DNA of 64,000 bases from Prevotella falsenii DSM 22864 = JCM 15124 (GCF_000613945.1 NZ_BAJY01000008.1:36328-100327), one strand, 5' to 3'; shown: positions 49,864 to 59,922, counted from the first letter of the stretch. Translations and numbers: made by a program. Notes: a model not told the origin generated them from the sequence alone.

Positions 49864-50492
49864 TGGATATTAACGTATTAGATATTAAAGGTCAGGAGAC
49901 CGGCCGTAAGGTTATTCTTAACGAGAATATCTTCGGAATTGAGCCAAACGATCACGTACTTTACCTTGATGTAAAGCAATATCTTGCAGACCAACGTCAA
50001 GGAACTGCAAAAACAAAGGAAAGAAGTGAACATGCAGGTTCAACACGTAAATTAGGTCGCCAAAAGGGCGGTGGCGGTGCACGCCGTGGTGATATTAACT
50101 CACCGGTCCTCGTAGGTGGTGGTCGTGTATTCGGTCCTACTCCACGCGACTATAGCTTCAAGCTTAACAAGAAAGTTAAGGTTCTTGCACGTAAATCAGC
50201 ATTGGCTTACAAGGCACAAGAATCTGCTATCATTGTTGTTGAAGACTTCGATTTTGATGCTCCAAAGACAAAAGAGATTATAAATATTGCTAAAAATCTT
50301 AAAGTTGATGGAAAGAAAGTTCTTTTGGTTTTGCCAAAAGCTCAAAATAATGTATATTTGTCAGCTCGTAATTTGCAGAAGACTCAGGTTACAACAGCAG
50401 CACAGGTAAATACATATGGTATTTTGCATGCAGATGTACTTGTTGTTACAGAGAATTCTTTGAAGACGATCGACGAAATCTTAACCAAGTAA
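49863..50492 (+). CDS. rplD: Ribosomal protein uL4
   Basis: 209 residues. The long loop [18 protein letters not shown] lines the exit tunnel constriction. In E. coli L4 also represses the S10 operon. It starts on the last base of rplC and is followed by rplW after 22 nt. Confidence 0.97.
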   Translation: MDINVLDIKGQETGRKVILNENIFGIEPNDHVLYLDVKQYLADQRQGTAKTKERSEHAGSTRKLGRQKGGGGARRGDINSPVLVGGGRVFGPTPRDYSFKLNKKVKVLARKSALAYKAQESAIIVVEDFDFDAPKTKEIINIAKNLKVDGKKVLLVLPKAQNNVYLSARNLQKTQVTTAAQVNTYGILHADVLVVTENSLKTIDEILTK

Positions 50493-50514
50493 AAAGTAGG
50501 AGACAGTAAGAATT

Positions 50515-50958
50515 ATGGGATTTATCATTAAACCGGTGGTCACCGAAAAGATGAACACTGTTACAGAAAAATCTTCTGTTGACAAAACAATTAAAGCTGC
50601 AAACGAAAAGTCAGCTAAGGCACACAATGCAACAGCTGAAACTCGTAGCTATGTTGTTAAGAACAAGCGTCATCCTGAAGGTTTAAAGAAGGAAAAGACA
50701 GTTTATTCTTATGTTAAGCCTGCACAGCCAAAGTATGGCTTCATTGTAAAGCCGGAGGCTAATAAGCTTGAGATTAAGAAAGAAATTGAAAGCTTGTATA
50801 ATGTTACAGTTCTTGATGTGAACACTATTCGTTATGCCGGGAAACGCCAATCACGCTATACCAAGGCCGGACTTGTGAAAGGTCAGAAGAACGCATTCAA
50901 GAAAGCAATTGTAACAATTAAGGCAGGCGAAGAAATTGATTTTTACAGCAATATTTAA
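50515..50958 (+). CDS. rplW: Ribosomal protein uL23 with a large internal insertion
   Basis: 147 residues, against roughly 96 in most bacteria. The N-terminus (MGFIIKPVVTEKMNTVTEK) and the C-terminal part from YGFIVKPEANKLEIKKE onward are standard uL23, but a stretch of about 50 Lys/Ala/Thr-rich residues (about 20-72) sits between them, where the usual protein has a few residues. uL23 lies at the tunnel exit and docks trigger factor, SRP and the translocon, so the extension should project there. No stop or frameshift is present in it. Confidence 0.95.
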   Translation: MGFIIKPVVTEKMNTVTEKSSVDKTIKAANEKSAKAHNATAETRSYVVKNKRHPEGLKKEKTVYSYVKPAQPKYGFIVKPEANKLEIKKEIESLYNVTVLDVNTIRYAGKRQSRYTKAGLVKGQKNAFKKAIVTIKAGEEIDFYSNI

Positions 50959-50965
50959 ATAAAAA

Positions 50966-51793
50966 ATGGCAGTACGTAAATTAAAACCGGTTACACCGGG
51001 ACAAAGACACAAGATTATTGGCACGTTCGAGGATATTACTGCATCCGTGCCAGAGAAGTCTCTCGTTTACGGTAAGCGTTCTACCGGTGGTCGAAACAAC
51101 ACTGGTAAAATGACAGTTCGCTATATGGGCGGAGGTCATAAAAGAAAGCTTCGTTTCATCGACTTCAAACGAGAGAAAGATGGTGTTCCAGCTGTAGTAA
51201 AGACAATCGAGTACGATCCGAATAGATCTGCTCGTATTGCCTTGTTGTACTATGCTGATGGTGAAAAACGTTACATTATTGCTCCTAACGGACTGCAGGT
51301 TGGTGCACAACTGATGTCAGGTGCTGAGGCTGCACCTGAAGTTGGTAATACACTACCACTTGCAAATATTCCTGTAGGTACTGTAATTCATAACATCGAA
51401 TTACGTCCGGGACAGGGTGCATTGCTCGTTCGTTCGGCTGGTAACTTTGCTCAGCTTACTTCTCGTGAAGGCAGTTATTGTGTTATTAAGCTACCTTCTG
51501 GCGAAACACGCCAGATTCTTTCAGCTTGTAAAGCTACTATCGGTAGTGTTGGTAATTCTGACCATGCACTCGAACAGTCCGGAAAGGCTGGACGTTCACG
51601 CTGGTTGGGACGTCGTCCACACAACCGTGGTGTTGTTATGAACCCTGTTGATCACCCAATGGGTGGTGGTGAAGGACGTCAGTCTGGTGGACACCCACGT
51701 TCACGCAAGGGCTTGTATGCTAAGGGTCTTAAGACTCGCGCACCTAAGAAGCTTTCAAACAAGTATATTATTGAGAGAGCTAACAAGAAGTAA
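50966..51793 (+). CDS. rplB: Ribosomal protein uL2
   Basis: 275 residues. The conserved C-terminal stretch [17 protein letters not shown], with the His needed near the peptidyl transferase centre, is intact. It bridges the subunits and binds 23S domain IV. It follows rplW by 7 nt. Confidence 0.98.
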   Translation: MAVRKLKPVTPGQRHKIIGTFEDITASVPEKSLVYGKRSTGGRNNTGKMTVRYMGGGHKRKLRFIDFKREKDGVPAVVKTIEYDPNRSARIALLYYADGEKRYIIAPNGLQVGAQLMSGAEAAPEVGNTLPLANIPVGTVIHNIELRPGQGALLVRSAGNFAQLTSREGSYCVIKLPSGETRQILSACKATIGSVGNSDHALEQSGKAGRSRWLGRRPHNRGVVMNPVDHPMGGGEGRQSGGHPRSRKGLYAKGLKTRAPKKLSNKYIIERANKK

Positions 51794-51815
51794 ACAAAGT
51801 AATTAAGAGTAAATT

Positions 51816-52082
51816 ATGAGTCGTTCATTAAAAAAAGGTCCATACATCAACGTATCACTCGAGAAGAAAATTCTCGCTATGAATGAGAGTGGTAAGAAGA
51901 ATGTTGTAAAAACATGGGCCAGAGCATCAATGATTTCCCCAGATTTTGTGGGTCACACTGTTGCAGTTCATAACGGAAATAAATTTATCCCTGTTTACAT
52001 TACTGAGAACATGGTAGGTCACAAGCTCGGAGAGTTCAGCCCTACACGCCGTTTTGGTGGGCACTCTGGTAATAGAAAGTAA
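51816..52082 (+). CDS. rpsS: Ribosomal protein uS19
   Basis: 88 residues starting [19 protein letters not shown], with [16 protein letters not shown] near the end. It sits in the 30S head beside uS13. It lies 22 nt after rplB and 31 nt before rplV. Confidence 0.97.
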   Translation: MSRSLKKGPYINVSLEKKILAMNESGKKNVVKTWARASMISPDFVGHTVAVHNGNKFIPVYITENMVGHKLGEFSPTRRFGGHSGNRK

Positions 52083-52113
52083 CAGGTCATAACCCTTAGA
52101 AAAGATAAATATA

Positions 52114-52524
52114 ATGGGAGCAAGAAAACATATAAAGGCTGAGGAACGTAAACAAGCCCTCAAAAGCCAGTATTTTGCAAAGCTCAAGGACTGCCCTTCT
52201 TCTCCACGTAAAATGCGCTACGTTGTAGATATGGTGCGTGGAATGGAAGTAAATCGTGCCTTAGGCGTACTAAGGTTCTCAAAGAAGGCAGCTGCTCAGA
52301 ATGTTGAGAAACTTTTGCGTTCAGCTATTGCTAACTGGGAAACAAAGAATGACCGCAAAGCTGAAGACGGTGAACTTTATATCTCTAGAATCTTCGTTGA
52401 TGAAGGTGTTACAATGAAGCGTATGCGTCCTGCACCACAGGGTCGCGGCTACAGAATTCGCAAACGTTCTAACCACGTCACCCTTTTCGTAGATTCAAAG
52501 GCTGACGCTAACAATGATAAATAG
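52114..52524 (+). CDS. rplV: Ribosomal protein uL22
   Basis: 136 residues. [20 protein letters not shown] is the conserved N-terminal helix region, and [19 protein letters not shown] is the loop that reaches the tunnel wall. It is somewhat longer than the E. coli protein, with a polar C-terminus. rpsC begins 8 nt later. Confidence 0.97.
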   Translation: MGARKHIKAEERKQALKSQYFAKLKDCPSSPRKMRYVVDMVRGMEVNRALGVLRFSKKAAAQNVEKLLRSAIANWETKNDRKAEDGELYISRIFVDEGVTMKRMRPAPQGRGYRIRKRSNHVTLFVDSKADANNDK

Positions 52525-52532
52525 ATAGTAGA

Positions 52533-53264
52533 ATGGGACAGAAAGTTAATCCAATAAGCAACCGTTTAGGTATTATCCGCGGTTGGGAATCAAATTGGTT
52601 CGGTGGTAAGGATTTCGGAGATAACCTCTTGGAGGATAAGAAAATCCGTACATACTTGAACAAGCGTCTCGAAAAGGCAAGCGTTTCACGTATTGTTATC
52701 GAGCGTACATTGAAACTCGTTACCATCACTATTTGCACAGCCCGTCCAGGTATTGTCATTGGTAAAGGTGGTCAGGACGTTGATAAGCTCAAAGAAGAAT
52801 TGAAAAATCTTTTCAAGAAAGAAATTCAAATCAATATCTTTGAAGTGAAGAAACCTGAACTTGATGCAAATATTGTAGCTACTAACATCGCACGTCAGGT
52901 AGAAGGCAAGGTAGCATATCGTCGTGCTATCAAGATGGCTGTTGCTAACACAATGCGTGCAGGTGCAGAAGGCATTAAAGTTCAAATTACAGGTCGTCTG
53001 AATGGTGCCGAAATGGCACGTAAAGAAATGTTTAAAGAAGGTCGTACTCCTCTTCATACATTTCGTGCAGACATCGATTATTGTCAAACAGAGGCTCTTA
53101 CAAAGGTTGGTCTCTTGGGTATTAAGGTATGGATTTGCCGTGGTGAGATTTACAACAAGGTAGATTTGACGTCAAACTTTACCCAAGAAAAGAGCAATGG
53201 ACGCTCAAACAATAGTGGCGCTCGCTCTGGACGTGGTAATCGCAGAAGAAACAATAACCGTTAA
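52533..53264 (+). CDS. rpsC: Ribosomal protein uS3
   Basis: 243 residues. The KH domain motif [17 protein letters not shown] is present. The C-terminus carries a low-complexity Asn/Arg/Gly tail ([12 protein letters not shown]) beyond the usual end, common in this phylum. It forms the mRNA entry site with uS4 and uS5. rplP begins 14 nt later. Confidence 0.97.
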   Translation: MGQKVNPISNRLGIIRGWESNWFGGKDFGDNLLEDKKIRTYLNKRLEKASVSRIVIERTLKLVTITICTARPGIVIGKGGQDVDKLKEELKNLFKKEIQINIFEVKKPELDANIVATNIARQVEGKVAYRRAIKMAVANTMRAGAEGIKVQITGRLNGAEMARKEMFKEGRTPLHTFRADIDYCQTEALTKVGLLGIKVWICRGEIYNKVDLTSNFTQEKSNGRSNNSGARSGRGNRRRNNNR

Positions 53265-53278
53265 AAGTAAAAGCTATC

Positions 53279-53707
53279 ATGTTACAGCCAAAAAGAGTAA
53301 AGTATAGAAGACCTCAAGATGGGCGCGGTAATAAAGGAAACGCTCACAGAGGTACGCAGTTAGCTTTTGGTTCCTTTGGTATTAAGACACTTGAGCCAAA
53401 GTGGATTGACAGCCGACAGATTGAGGCTGCTCGTATAGCCGTAAACCGCTATATGAACCGTCAAGGTCAAGTCTGGATTAGAATATTCCCTGATAAGCCT
53501 ATCACTCGCAAACCTGCTGATGTGCGTATGGGTAAGGGTAAAGGAGACCCCGCAGGTTGGGTAGCACCAGTTACCCCAGGTCGTATCCTCTTTGAAGTAG
53601 AAGGTGTAAGCTTTGACATAGCTAAAGAGGCACTTCGCCTTGCAGCACAGAAGCTACCTGTAAAGACAAAGTTTGTTGTTAGACGTGATTACGATAAAAA
53701 CGCTTAA
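53279..53707 (+). CDS. rplP: Ribosomal protein uL16
   Basis: 142 residues starting [20 protein letters not shown], with [19 protein letters not shown] in the conserved loop near the A site. The arginine in RMGKGKG matches the position hydroxylated in some bacteria. rpmC follows 6 nt later. Confidence 0.97.
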   Translation: MLQPKRVKYRRPQDGRGNKGNAHRGTQLAFGSFGIKTLEPKWIDSRQIEAARIAVNRYMNRQGQVWIRIFPDKPITRKPADVRMGKGKGDPAGWVAPVTPGRILFEVEGVSFDIAKEALRLAAQKLPVKTKFVVRRDYDKNA

Positions 53708-53713
53708 AAGAAG

Positions 53714-53908
53714 ATGAAGATTAAAGAAGTTAAACAACTTGATACCAAGGATTTGGTAGAAAAGATAGAGAATGCTGAAACTGCTCTTGATAAAATGAAG
53801 CTGAACCATCAGATTACTCCTCTTGAGAATCCATCACAGATTAAAGCTGCTCGTCGTGATATAGCACGTATGAAAACTGAACTTCGTCAGAGAGAACTTA
53901 ATAAATAA
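53714..53908 (+). CDS. rpmC: Ribosomal protein uL29
   Basis: 64 residues forming two antiparallel helices ([18 protein letters not shown], then the basic [12 protein letters not shown]). It is near the tunnel exit next to uL23. It is followed by rpsQ after 11 nt. Confidence 0.95.
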   Translation: MKIKEVKQLDTKDLVEKIENAETALDKMKLNHQITPLENPSQIKAARRDIARMKTELRQRELNK

Positions 53909-53919
53909 CAATAGTTCAG

Positions 53920-54177
53920 ATGGAAACAAGAAATTTAAGAAAAGTAAGACAGGGTGTCGTAACGAGCAACAAAATGGATAAAACCATTGTTATCGCTGCG
54001 AAATTCAAAGAGAAGCACCCTATATATGGTAAGTTTGTCCAGAAGACAAAGAAGTACCATGTTCACGATGAAAAGAACGAGGCCAATATCGGTGATACAG
54101 TAATGATTATGGAAACTCGCCCTTTGAGTAGAACAAAAAGATGGAGATTAGTTCAAATAGTAGAAAAAGCTAAGTAA
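53920..54177 (+). CDS. rpsQ: Ribosomal protein uS17
   Basis: 85 residues: [38 protein letters not shown] and [14 protein letters not shown] are the standard OB-fold segments. Primary-binding 30S protein. It ends 2 nt before rplN. Confidence 0.97.
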   Translation: METRNLRKVRQGVVTSNKMDKTIVIAAKFKEKHPIYGKFVQKTKKYHVHDEKNEANIGDTVMIMETRPLSRTKRWRLVQIVEKAK

Positions 54178-54179
54178 TT

Positions 54180-54545
54180 ATGATACAGTCAGAATCAAAA
54201 CTTACAGTATGTGATAACAGCGGTGCACGTGAGGCAAAATGTATTCGTGTACTTGGTGGTACACGCCGTCGTTATGCAAGTGTTGGTGACGTTATCGTAG
54301 TTGCAGTGCAGAACGTCATCCCATCAAGTGATATTAAAAAAGGTGCAGTGTCAAAAGCTTTGATAGTACGCACAAAGAAAGAAATTCGTCGTGCTGATGG
54401 CTCATATATTCGTTTCGATGATAATGCTTGCGTATTGCTGAACAACGCTGGCGAACTTCGTGGTAGCCGTATTTTTGGACCTGTAGCTCGTGAGCTTCGT
54501 GCAGTGAATATGAAGGTTGTTTCTTTGGCACCTGAGGTTCTTTAA
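54180..54545 (+). CDS. rplN: Ribosomal protein uL14
   Basis: 121 residues starting [20 protein letters not shown], with [14 protein letters not shown] near the end. It forms the intersubunit bridge with 16S helix 14 and is the target of the silencing factor RsfS. Coupled to rpsQ by a 2-nt gap. Confidence 0.97.
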   Translation: MIQSESKLTVCDNSGAREAKCIRVLGGTRRRYASVGDVIVVAVQNVIPSSDIKKGAVSKALIVRTKKEIRRADGSYIRFDDNACVLLNNAGELRGSRIFGPVARELRAVNMKVVSLAPEVL

Positions 54546-54565
54546 TAATTAAAACGAAAAGTAAA

Positions 54566-54883
54566 ATGGCAAAATTCCATATAAAGAAAGACGATCAAGT
54601 TATCGTACTTGCTGGCTCTGACAAGGGCAGAAGTGGTAAAGTGCTCAAAGTTCTCGTTGACAAAGAACGCGTACTGATTGAAGGAATCAATATGGTTTCA
54701 AAGAGTACAAAGCCGTCTGCAGCAAATCCACAAGGTGGTATTATAAAGCAAGAGGCACCTGTTCACATATCAAATGTTAGTCTTATCGATCCGAAAAGCG
54801 GTAAACCAACACGTATCAAGATTGAACGTGAAGGAAAGACTGTGAAGCGCATCGCTAAAAAGTCAGGGGAGGTAATTAAGTAA
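54566..54883 (+). CDS. rplX: Ribosomal protein uL24
   Basis: 105 residues with the KOW motif ([23 protein letters not shown]). An assembly initiator of the 50S subunit. Its stop overlaps the ATG of rplE (position 54883 is shared), giving coupled translation. Confidence 0.96.
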   Translation: MAKFHIKKDDQVIVLAGSDKGRSGKVLKVLVDKERVLIEGINMVSKSTKPSAANPQGGIIKQEAPVHISNVSLIDPKSGKPTRIKIEREGKTVKRIAKKSGEVIK

Positions 54884-55437
54884 TGAATACAGCAAAATTA
54901 AAGAAAGACTATAAAGAGCAAATAGCTCCAGCTTTACAAAAGCAATTCAATTACACTTCTGCAATGCAGATTCCTGTTTTGAAGAAGATAGTTATCAACC
55001 AAGGTTTGGGTGATGCAACTCAGGACAAGAAGATTATTGAAGTTGCAATCAATGAGATTACAGCTATCACTGGTCAGAAAGCAGTAGCAACCTATTCAAG
55101 GAAAGATATCGCTAACTTCAAACTTCGTAAGAAGATGCCTATTGGTGTTATGGTTACATTGCGTCGTGAACGTATGTATGAGTTTTTGGAAAAGCTTGTA
55201 CGCGTCTCATTGCCTCGTATCCGTGACTTCAAGGGTATTGAAAGCAAGTTTGATGGTCGTGGTAACTACACATTGGGTGTCACCGAACAGATTATCTTTC
55301 CAGAGATAAACATTGATCAAGTGGACCGTATTCAAGGTTTGAATATTACTTTTGTTACATCAGCACAGACTGATGAAGAAGGTTATGCACTCCTTAAGGC
55401 ATTCGGACTTCCATTCAAGAACGCTAAAAACGATTAA
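54883..55437 (+). CDS. rplE: Ribosomal protein uL5
   Basis: 184 residues with the usual [26 protein letters not shown] core. It binds 5S rRNA in the central protuberance. Overlaps rplX by one base and precedes rpsN by 5 nt. Confidence 0.97.
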   Translation: MNTAKLKKDYKEQIAPALQKQFNYTSAMQIPVLKKIVINQGLGDATQDKKIIEVAINEITAITGQKAVATYSRKDIANFKLRKKMPIGVMVTLRRERMYEFLEKLVRVSLPRIRDFKGIESKFDGRGNYTLGVTEQIIFPEINIDQVDRIQGLNITFVTSAQTDEEGYALLKAFGLPFKNAKND

Positions 55438-55442
55438 GAGAT

Positions 55443-55745
55443 ATGGCAAAAGAATCAATGAAGGCTCGCGAAGTTAAGCGTGCGAAGTTAGTAGCTCGTT
55501 ACGCAGAGAAACGTGCAGCTTTGAAAAAGATTATCGCTACTACTGCAGACCCTGCTGAAGCATATGAAGCAGCTCGTAAGTTGCAGGCTATTCCTAAGAA
55601 CGCAAATCCTATTCGCTTGCATAATCGTTGCAAGATAACAGGTCGTCCAAAGGGATATATTCGTCACTTCGGAATTTCTCGTATCCAATTCCGTGAGATG
55701 GCATCTCAAGGATTGATACCAGGAGTAAAGAAGGCTAGTTGGTAA
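55443..55745 (+). CDS. rpsN: Ribosomal protein uS14, zinc-free type
   Basis: 100 residues, the long form without the CxxC...CxxC zinc knuckle: a single Cys lies in [19 protein letters not shown]. Zinc-independent uS14 goes with a partial loss of zinc ligands in bL36 of the same operon. A pair of hairpins follows before rpsH. Confidence 0.96.
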   Translation: MAKESMKAREVKRAKLVARYAEKRAALKKIIATTADPAEAYEAARKLQAIPKNANPIRLHNRCKITGRPKGYIRHFGISRIQFREMASQGLIPGVKKASW

Positions 55746-55753
55746 ATCTAATA

Positions 55754-55829
55754 CTTACGTTATGAGCATAAAAATGCTCATGGCGTAAGATAGTTTAAGC
55801 ATTTTTTAATATTGTCGGGGAAGTCCCGA
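55754..55829 (+). promoter_or_regulatory. Two hairpins between rpsN and rpsH
   Basis: Hairpin 1 pairs CTTACG..ATGAGCAT (55754-55769) with ATGCTCAT..CGTAAG (55774-55789), two mismatched bases, 4-nt loop. A TTTT stretch follows at about 55802. Hairpin 2 is TCGGG with CCCGA (55815-55829), 20 nt before rpsH. In E. coli this region of the spc operon is the S8 control site, but similarity of sequence is not claimed. Confidence 0.6.
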
Positions 55830-55849
55830 TTAATTAAACATTTATATTT

Positions 55850-56245
55850 ATGACAGATCCAATAGCAGATTATCTGACAAGACTCAGAAACGCAATCATG
55901 GCTCATCACCGTGTTGTTGAAGTTCCTGCGTCTAACTTGAAGAAGTCTATTACTAAGATTCTCTTCGAGAAAGGTTACATCTTGAACTACAAGTTCATTG
56001 AAGATGGACCACAGGGAACTATCAAGGTCGCATTGAAGTACGACCCTGTTACAAATCAGAACGCAATCAAGAGTTTGAAGCGCGTTTCATCACCGGGTCT
56101 TCGCCAGTATACTGGCTACAAAGACATGCCGAGAGTTATTAACGGACTTGGAATTGCAATTATTTCTACGTCTAAAGGTGTAATGACTAACAAGGAAGCT
56201 GCTGCTGAAAAAATTGGCGGTGAGGTTCTTTGCTACATTTATTAA
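55850..56245 (+). CDS. rpsH: Ribosomal protein uS8
   Basis: 131 residues starting MTDPIADYLTRLRNAIMAHH and ending EVLCYIY, with the GLGIAIISTSKGVMTNKEA core. It binds 16S helix 21 and in other bacteria represses the spc operon. Confidence 0.97.
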   Translation: MTDPIADYLTRLRNAIMAHHRVVEVPASNLKKSITKILFEKGYILNYKFIEDGPQGTIKVALKYDPVTNQNAIKSLKRVSSPGLRQYTGYKDMPRVINGLGIAIISTSKGVMTNKEAAAEKIGGEVLCYIY

Positions 56246-56247
56246 TT

Positions 56248-56252
56248 GGAGG
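56248..56252 (+). promoter_or_regulatory. Shine-Dalgarno of rplF
   Basis: GGAGG, 7 nt before the ATG at 56260; one of the few strong sites in the window. It decides the rplF start. Confidence 0.75.
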
Positions 56253-56259
56253 ATTTGAA

Positions 56260-56826
56260 ATGTCAAGAATTGGAAAATTACCAATTAGTATTCCTGCTGG
56301 AGTTACAATCTCGAAGAAGGACAACGTTGTTACAGTAAAGGGTCCAAAGGGCGAATTATCTCAGTATGTTCATCCTTCTATTAAGGTAAATATAGAAGAT
56401 GCTCAAATCACTTTTGAAGTTGATGAGCAGCACATCGAAAACTACAAACAGAAGCAAGCTTACCATGGTCTTTATCGTTCACTCGTGAACAATATGGTAG
56501 TTGGAGTTAGTGAAGGCTATACAAAGACGCTTGAGTTGGTAGGTGTTGGTTATCGTGTTTCTAATCAAGGTAACTTGGTTGAATTCACACTTGGTTATAC
56601 ACACCCTATCTTCCTGCAACTTCCACAAGAAGTTAAGGTAGAGACAAAGAGTGAACGTAACCAAAATCCAATAATCACTCTTGAATCAGCTGATAAGCAA
56701 CTGTTAGGTCTTATTTGTGCTAAGATTCGTTCTTTCCGTAAGCCTGAACCATATAAAGGTAAGGGTATCTTGTTCAAGGGAGAGGTTATTCGCAGAAAGT
56801 CTGGTAAATCAGCTGCAGCTAAGTAA
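56260..56826 (+). CDS. rplF: Ribosomal protein uL6
   Basis: 188 residues from the ATG at 56260 (MSRIGKLPISIPAGV), which has a strong Shine-Dalgarno GGAGG (56248-56252) 7 nt upstream. An in-frame ATG 30 nt earlier, inside rpsH, would add an unusual N-terminus and is less likely. Near the factor-binding site. Confidence 0.95.
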   Translation: MSRIGKLPISIPAGVTISKKDNVVTVKGPKGELSQYVHPSIKVNIEDAQITFEVDEQHIENYKQKQAYHGLYRSLVNNMVVGVSEGYTKTLELVGVGYRVSNQGNLVEFTLGYTHPIFLQLPQEVKVETKSERNQNPIITLESADKQLLGLICAKIRSFRKPEPYKGKGILFKGEVIRRKSGKSAAAK

Positions 56827-56847
56827 CTTTAATAATTCATTACGATT

Positions 56848-57192
56848 ATGACAACAAAGAAAGAACAAAGAAGACTAAAGATAAAGTTCCACATTCGTAA
56901 GAGTGTGAACGGAACTGCAGAGCGTCCACGTTTGAGCGTATTCCGTAGTAATAAGCAAATTTATGCACAGGTTATTAATGATTTAACAGGTACTACACTT
57001 GCTGCAGCTTCTTCTGCTGGTCTTGAAAAAATGGCTAAGATAGAGCAAGCTAAGAAAGTTGGTGAACTTGTTGCACAGAAAGCAACAGCAGCCGGTATTC
57101 AACAAGTAGTATTTGACCGTAACGGTTATCTTTATCATGGACGTGTACAGGCTTTGGCTGATGGCGCTCGTGAAGGAGGACTTAAATTCTAA
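56848..57192 (+). CDS. rplR: Ribosomal protein uL18
   Basis: 114 residues, with the family's [18 protein letters not shown] and the C-terminal [24 protein letters not shown]. It binds 5S rRNA with uL5. It is followed by rpsE after 6 nt. Confidence 0.97.
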   Translation: MTTKKEQRRLKIKFHIRKSVNGTAERPRLSVFRSNKQIYAQVINDLTGTTLAAASSAGLEKMAKIEQAKKVGELVAQKATAAGIQQVVFDRNGYLYHGRVQALADGAREGGLKF

Positions 57193-57198
57193 ACGATT

Positions 57199-57711
57199 AT
57201 GGCAATGAATAAAGTAAAAGTAAATAGTGACGTAGAACTAAAAGACCGTTTGGTTGCAATCAACCGCGTGACCAAGGTAACTAAGGGTGGACGTACTTTC
57301 ACATTTGCGGCTATCGTCGTTGTAGGTGATGGCAAAGGTGTAATCGGTTGGGGACTTGGCAAGGCTGGTGAAGTAACTGCTGCTATACAGAAGGGTACAG
57401 ATGCTGCAAAGAAGAACCTTGTAAAAGTTTCTGTTCTGAAAGGTACAGTTCCTCACGAAGTTGAGACTCGTTATAGCGGTGCACAAGTACTCCTTAAGCC
57501 TGCTGCTGCCGGTACAGGTTTGAAGGCTGGTGGTGCTATGCGTGCTGTATTGGAGAGTGCTGGTATTACCGATGTGATTGCAAAGTCTAAAGGTTCATCA
57601 AACCCTCATAACCTTGTAAAGGCAACTATTGCAGCTCTTGCTCAAATGCGTGATGCTTACACTGTTGCTGGTGAGCGTGGTATTAGTATGAACAAAGTTT
57701 TTAACGGTTAA
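57199..57711 (+). CDS. rpsE: Ribosomal protein uS5
   Basis: 170 residues with [20 protein letters not shown], the double-stranded RNA-binding part, and the [16 protein letters not shown]-terminal motif. It affects decoding accuracy; the usual spectinomycin region is unremarkable. rpmD follows 18 nt later. Confidence 0.97.
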   Translation: MAMNKVKVNSDVELKDRLVAINRVTKVTKGGRTFTFAAIVVVGDGKGVIGWGLGKAGEVTAAIQKGTDAAKKNLVKVSVLKGTVPHEVETRYSGAQVLLKPAAAGTGLKAGGAMRAVLESAGITDVIAKSKGSSNPHNLVKATIAALAQMRDAYTVAGERGISMNKVFNG

Positions 57712-57729
57712 TTACAGGAGACATAAATA

Positions 57730-57906
57730 ATGGCAACAATAAAGGTAAAGCAAATTAAGAGCCGTATTAACGCTCCTAAAGACCAAAAGGCCACTTTGTT
57801 GGCTCTTGGACTTCGTAAAATTTCACAAGTAGTAGAAGTAGAGGATACTCCAAGTATTCGTGGAATGATTCGTAAAGTGCATCATTTGGTATCAGTAATT
57901 GATTAA
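57730..57906 (+). CDS. rpmD: Ribosomal protein uL30
   Basis: 58 residues, found by direct translation of the spacer between rpsE and rplO. It begins MATIKVKQIKSRINAPKDQ and ends VHHLVSVID, the normal length and pattern of the short bacterial uL30. The order rpsE-rpmD-rplO is the standard spc operon arrangement. An AGGAG-like stretch precedes the ATG. Confidence 0.95.
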   Translation: MATIKVKQIKSRINAPKDQKATLLALGLRKISQVVEVEDTPSIRGMIRKVHHLVSVID

Positions 57907-57931
57907 TAAATCCTTTAAAGAAAACTAAGGT

Positions 57932-58378
57932 ATGAAATTAAATAATTTGAAACCAGCAGCGGGCTCAACCCACTCTCGTCGTCGTATTGGTCGTGGTACA
58001 GGATCTGGACTTGGCGGTACGTCTACCCGTGGTCATAAGGGTGCGAAGTCACGTTCTGGTTATAAGAGAAAGATTGGTTTTGAAGGTGGTCAGATGCCAC
58101 TTCAGCGCCGTGTTCCAAAGGGTGGTTTCAAGAATATCAATCATAAGGAATACTTTGCCGTAAACTTGTCTACTCTTCAAGAACTTGCTGAGAAGAACAA
58201 TCTTGCTAAGATTGGATTGGCTGAATTGATTGAAGCTGGTTTGACAAATAGCAAGAAACTCGTTAAGATTCTTGGTAATGGAGAATTAAAGGTGAAGGTA
58301 GATATTGAAGCACATGCCTTCTCAAAGACTGCCGAAGAAGCAATTAAGGCAGTAGGTGGTAACACAACTATAATCTAA
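57932..58378 (+). CDS. rplO: Ribosomal protein uL15
   Basis: 148 residues with the long Gly/Arg-rich N-terminus (GRGTGSGLGGTSTRGHKGAK) that penetrates 23S rRNA. It ends 4 nt before secY, as in other bacteria. Confidence 0.97.
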   Translation: MKLNNLKPAAGSTHSRRRIGRGTGSGLGGTSTRGHKGAKSRSGYKRKIGFEGGQMPLQRRVPKGGFKNINHKEYFAVNLSTLQELAEKNNLAKIGLAELIEAGLTNSKKLVKILGNGELKVKVDIEAHAFSKTAEEAIKAVGGNTTII

Positions 58379-58382
58379 GTAG

Positions 58383-59723
58383 ATGAAAAAGTTTATTGAG
58401 ACACTGAAGAACTGTTGGAAGATCGAGGATTTGCGTAAGCGACTCCTCGTGACCATCTTGTTCACAGCCATTTACCGTTTTGGCTCTTTTATAGTACTTC
58501 CTGGAATAAACCCAGGTTTGTTGGAAAAACTCCAGTCACAAACAGCTGGCGGTCTAATGTCATTGTTGGACATGTTCTCTGGTGGTGCATTCTCTAAGGC
58601 GTCTATTTTTGCTTTAGGAATTATGCCTTATATCTCAGCTTCTATCGTAATGCAGCTCTTGGCTGTAGCGGTGCCTTATTTCCAAAAAATGCAGCGTGAG
58701 GGTGAGAGTGGACATAAGAAGATTAATTGGTACACACGTGTGCTGACAATATTTATTTTATTGTTCCAAGCTCCTGCGTATTTGATTAACTTGAAGACAC
58801 AGGCAGCTGGTGCTTTGGCAACAGGTGTAAACTGGACAGTCTTCATGATATCTGCCTCAATAATCTTGGCTGCTGGGTCAATGTTTATTCTATGGCTCGG
58901 TGAGCGCATTACTGATAAAGGTGTAGGAAATGGTATCTCAATCATCATTATGGTGGGCATCATTGCACGTCTTCCACAAGCTTTTTTCCAAGAAGTTAGT
59001 AGTCGTTTCACGGCGATTACCAGTGGCGGTCTTGTGATGTTTATTGCTGAGATTATCATTCTTTACTTAGTTGTGTGTGCAGCTATTCTTCTTACACAGG
59101 GAACTCGCAAGATTCCTGTACAGTATGCTAAGAAAGTTGTTGGAAATAAGCAGTACGGTGGTGCACGTCAATACATTCCTATGAAATTGTTTGCTGCCAA
59201 CGTTATGCCTATCATCTTTGCTCAAGCATTGATGTTTATTCCATTGGCTGTCGTTCAGTATTCTACTGATAGTGCAAGTCCTGTACTTCAATCTTTAATG
59301 AACACCAAGAGTTTGTTGTATAATTCAATATATGTACTTTTAATAGTTGCATTTACTTACTTTTATACAGCAATTACTCTTAATCCTACTCAAATGGCAG
59401 AGGATATGAAGCGTAACAACGGTTTCATTCCTGGTGTTAAGCCTGGCAAGAACACTGCAGAGTATATCGATTCTGTAATGACTCGATTGACAGGTCCTGG
59501 TTCTATTTTCATTGCTTTCATTGCAATCATGCCGGCATTGGCAGGTTTGTTGAATGTTCAAGATTCATTTGGTCAGTTTTTTGGTGGAACCTCATTATTG
59601 ATTCTCGTTGGTGTAGTTATTGATACTCTCCAACAAATAGAGTCTCATTTGATGATGCGCCACTATGATGGTCTTTTGAATTCTGGTCATACAAGAGGCA
59701 ACGGTACTGTAGCAGCATATTAA
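58383..59723 (+). CDS. secY: Preprotein translocase subunit SecY
   Basis: 446 residues with ten hydrophobic segments. FGSFIVLPGINP and the plug-proximal ALGIMPYISASIVMQLL stretch are the conserved parts of TM1-2, and NTAEYIDSVMTRLTGPG lies before TM9. It forms the inner-membrane channel with SecE (28409) and SecG. It follows rplO by 4 nt. The following spacer holds two hairpins and no map gene. Confidence 0.97.
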   Translation: MKKFIETLKNCWKIEDLRKRLLVTILFTAIYRFGSFIVLPGINPGLLEKLQSQTAGGLMSLLDMFSGGAFSKASIFALGIMPYISASIVMQLLAVAVPYFQKMQREGESGHKKINWYTRVLTIFILLFQAPAYLINLKTQAAGALATGVNWTVFMISASIILAAGSMFILWLGERITDKGVGNGISIIIMVGIIARLPQAFFQEVSSRFTAITSGGLVMFIAEIIILYLVVCAAILLTQGTRKIPVQYAKKVVGNKQYGGARQYIPMKLFAANVMPIIFAQALMFIPLAVVQYSTDSASPVLQSLMNTKSLLYNSIYVLLIVAFTYFYTAITLNPTQMAEDMKRNNGFIPGVKPGKNTAEYIDSVMTRLTGPGSIFIAFIAIMPALAGLLNVQDSFGQFFGGTSLLILVGVVIDTLQQIESHLMMRHYDGLLNSGHTRGNGTVAAY

Positions 59724-59783
59724 ATCTTTTTCTTTGAAAATGGGAAATATTTCTTTAAAGAGAAGATGAAATACAAATGTGGT

Positions 59784-59851
59784 TGGTCAATCTCTGTGTT
59801 GGGTAATTCTGCTAAAGGTTGACCACCTTGTTTTTGCATTTACTTGCAAAA
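59784..59851 (+). promoter_or_regulatory. Two hairpins between secY and infA
   Basis: TGGTCAA (59784-59790) pairs with TTGACCA (59819-59825), then CCTTGTTTTTG; and TTTTGCA (59832-59838) pairs with TGCAAAA (59845-59851). Both may reduce read-through from secY to infA. Confidence 0.5.
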
Positions 59852-59922
59852 GTCCAAAAGCGATAAATATTTTATCTTCATTTGGAGAAGTATAATATTT
59901 AACCAAACAAAGTATTTAAGAT

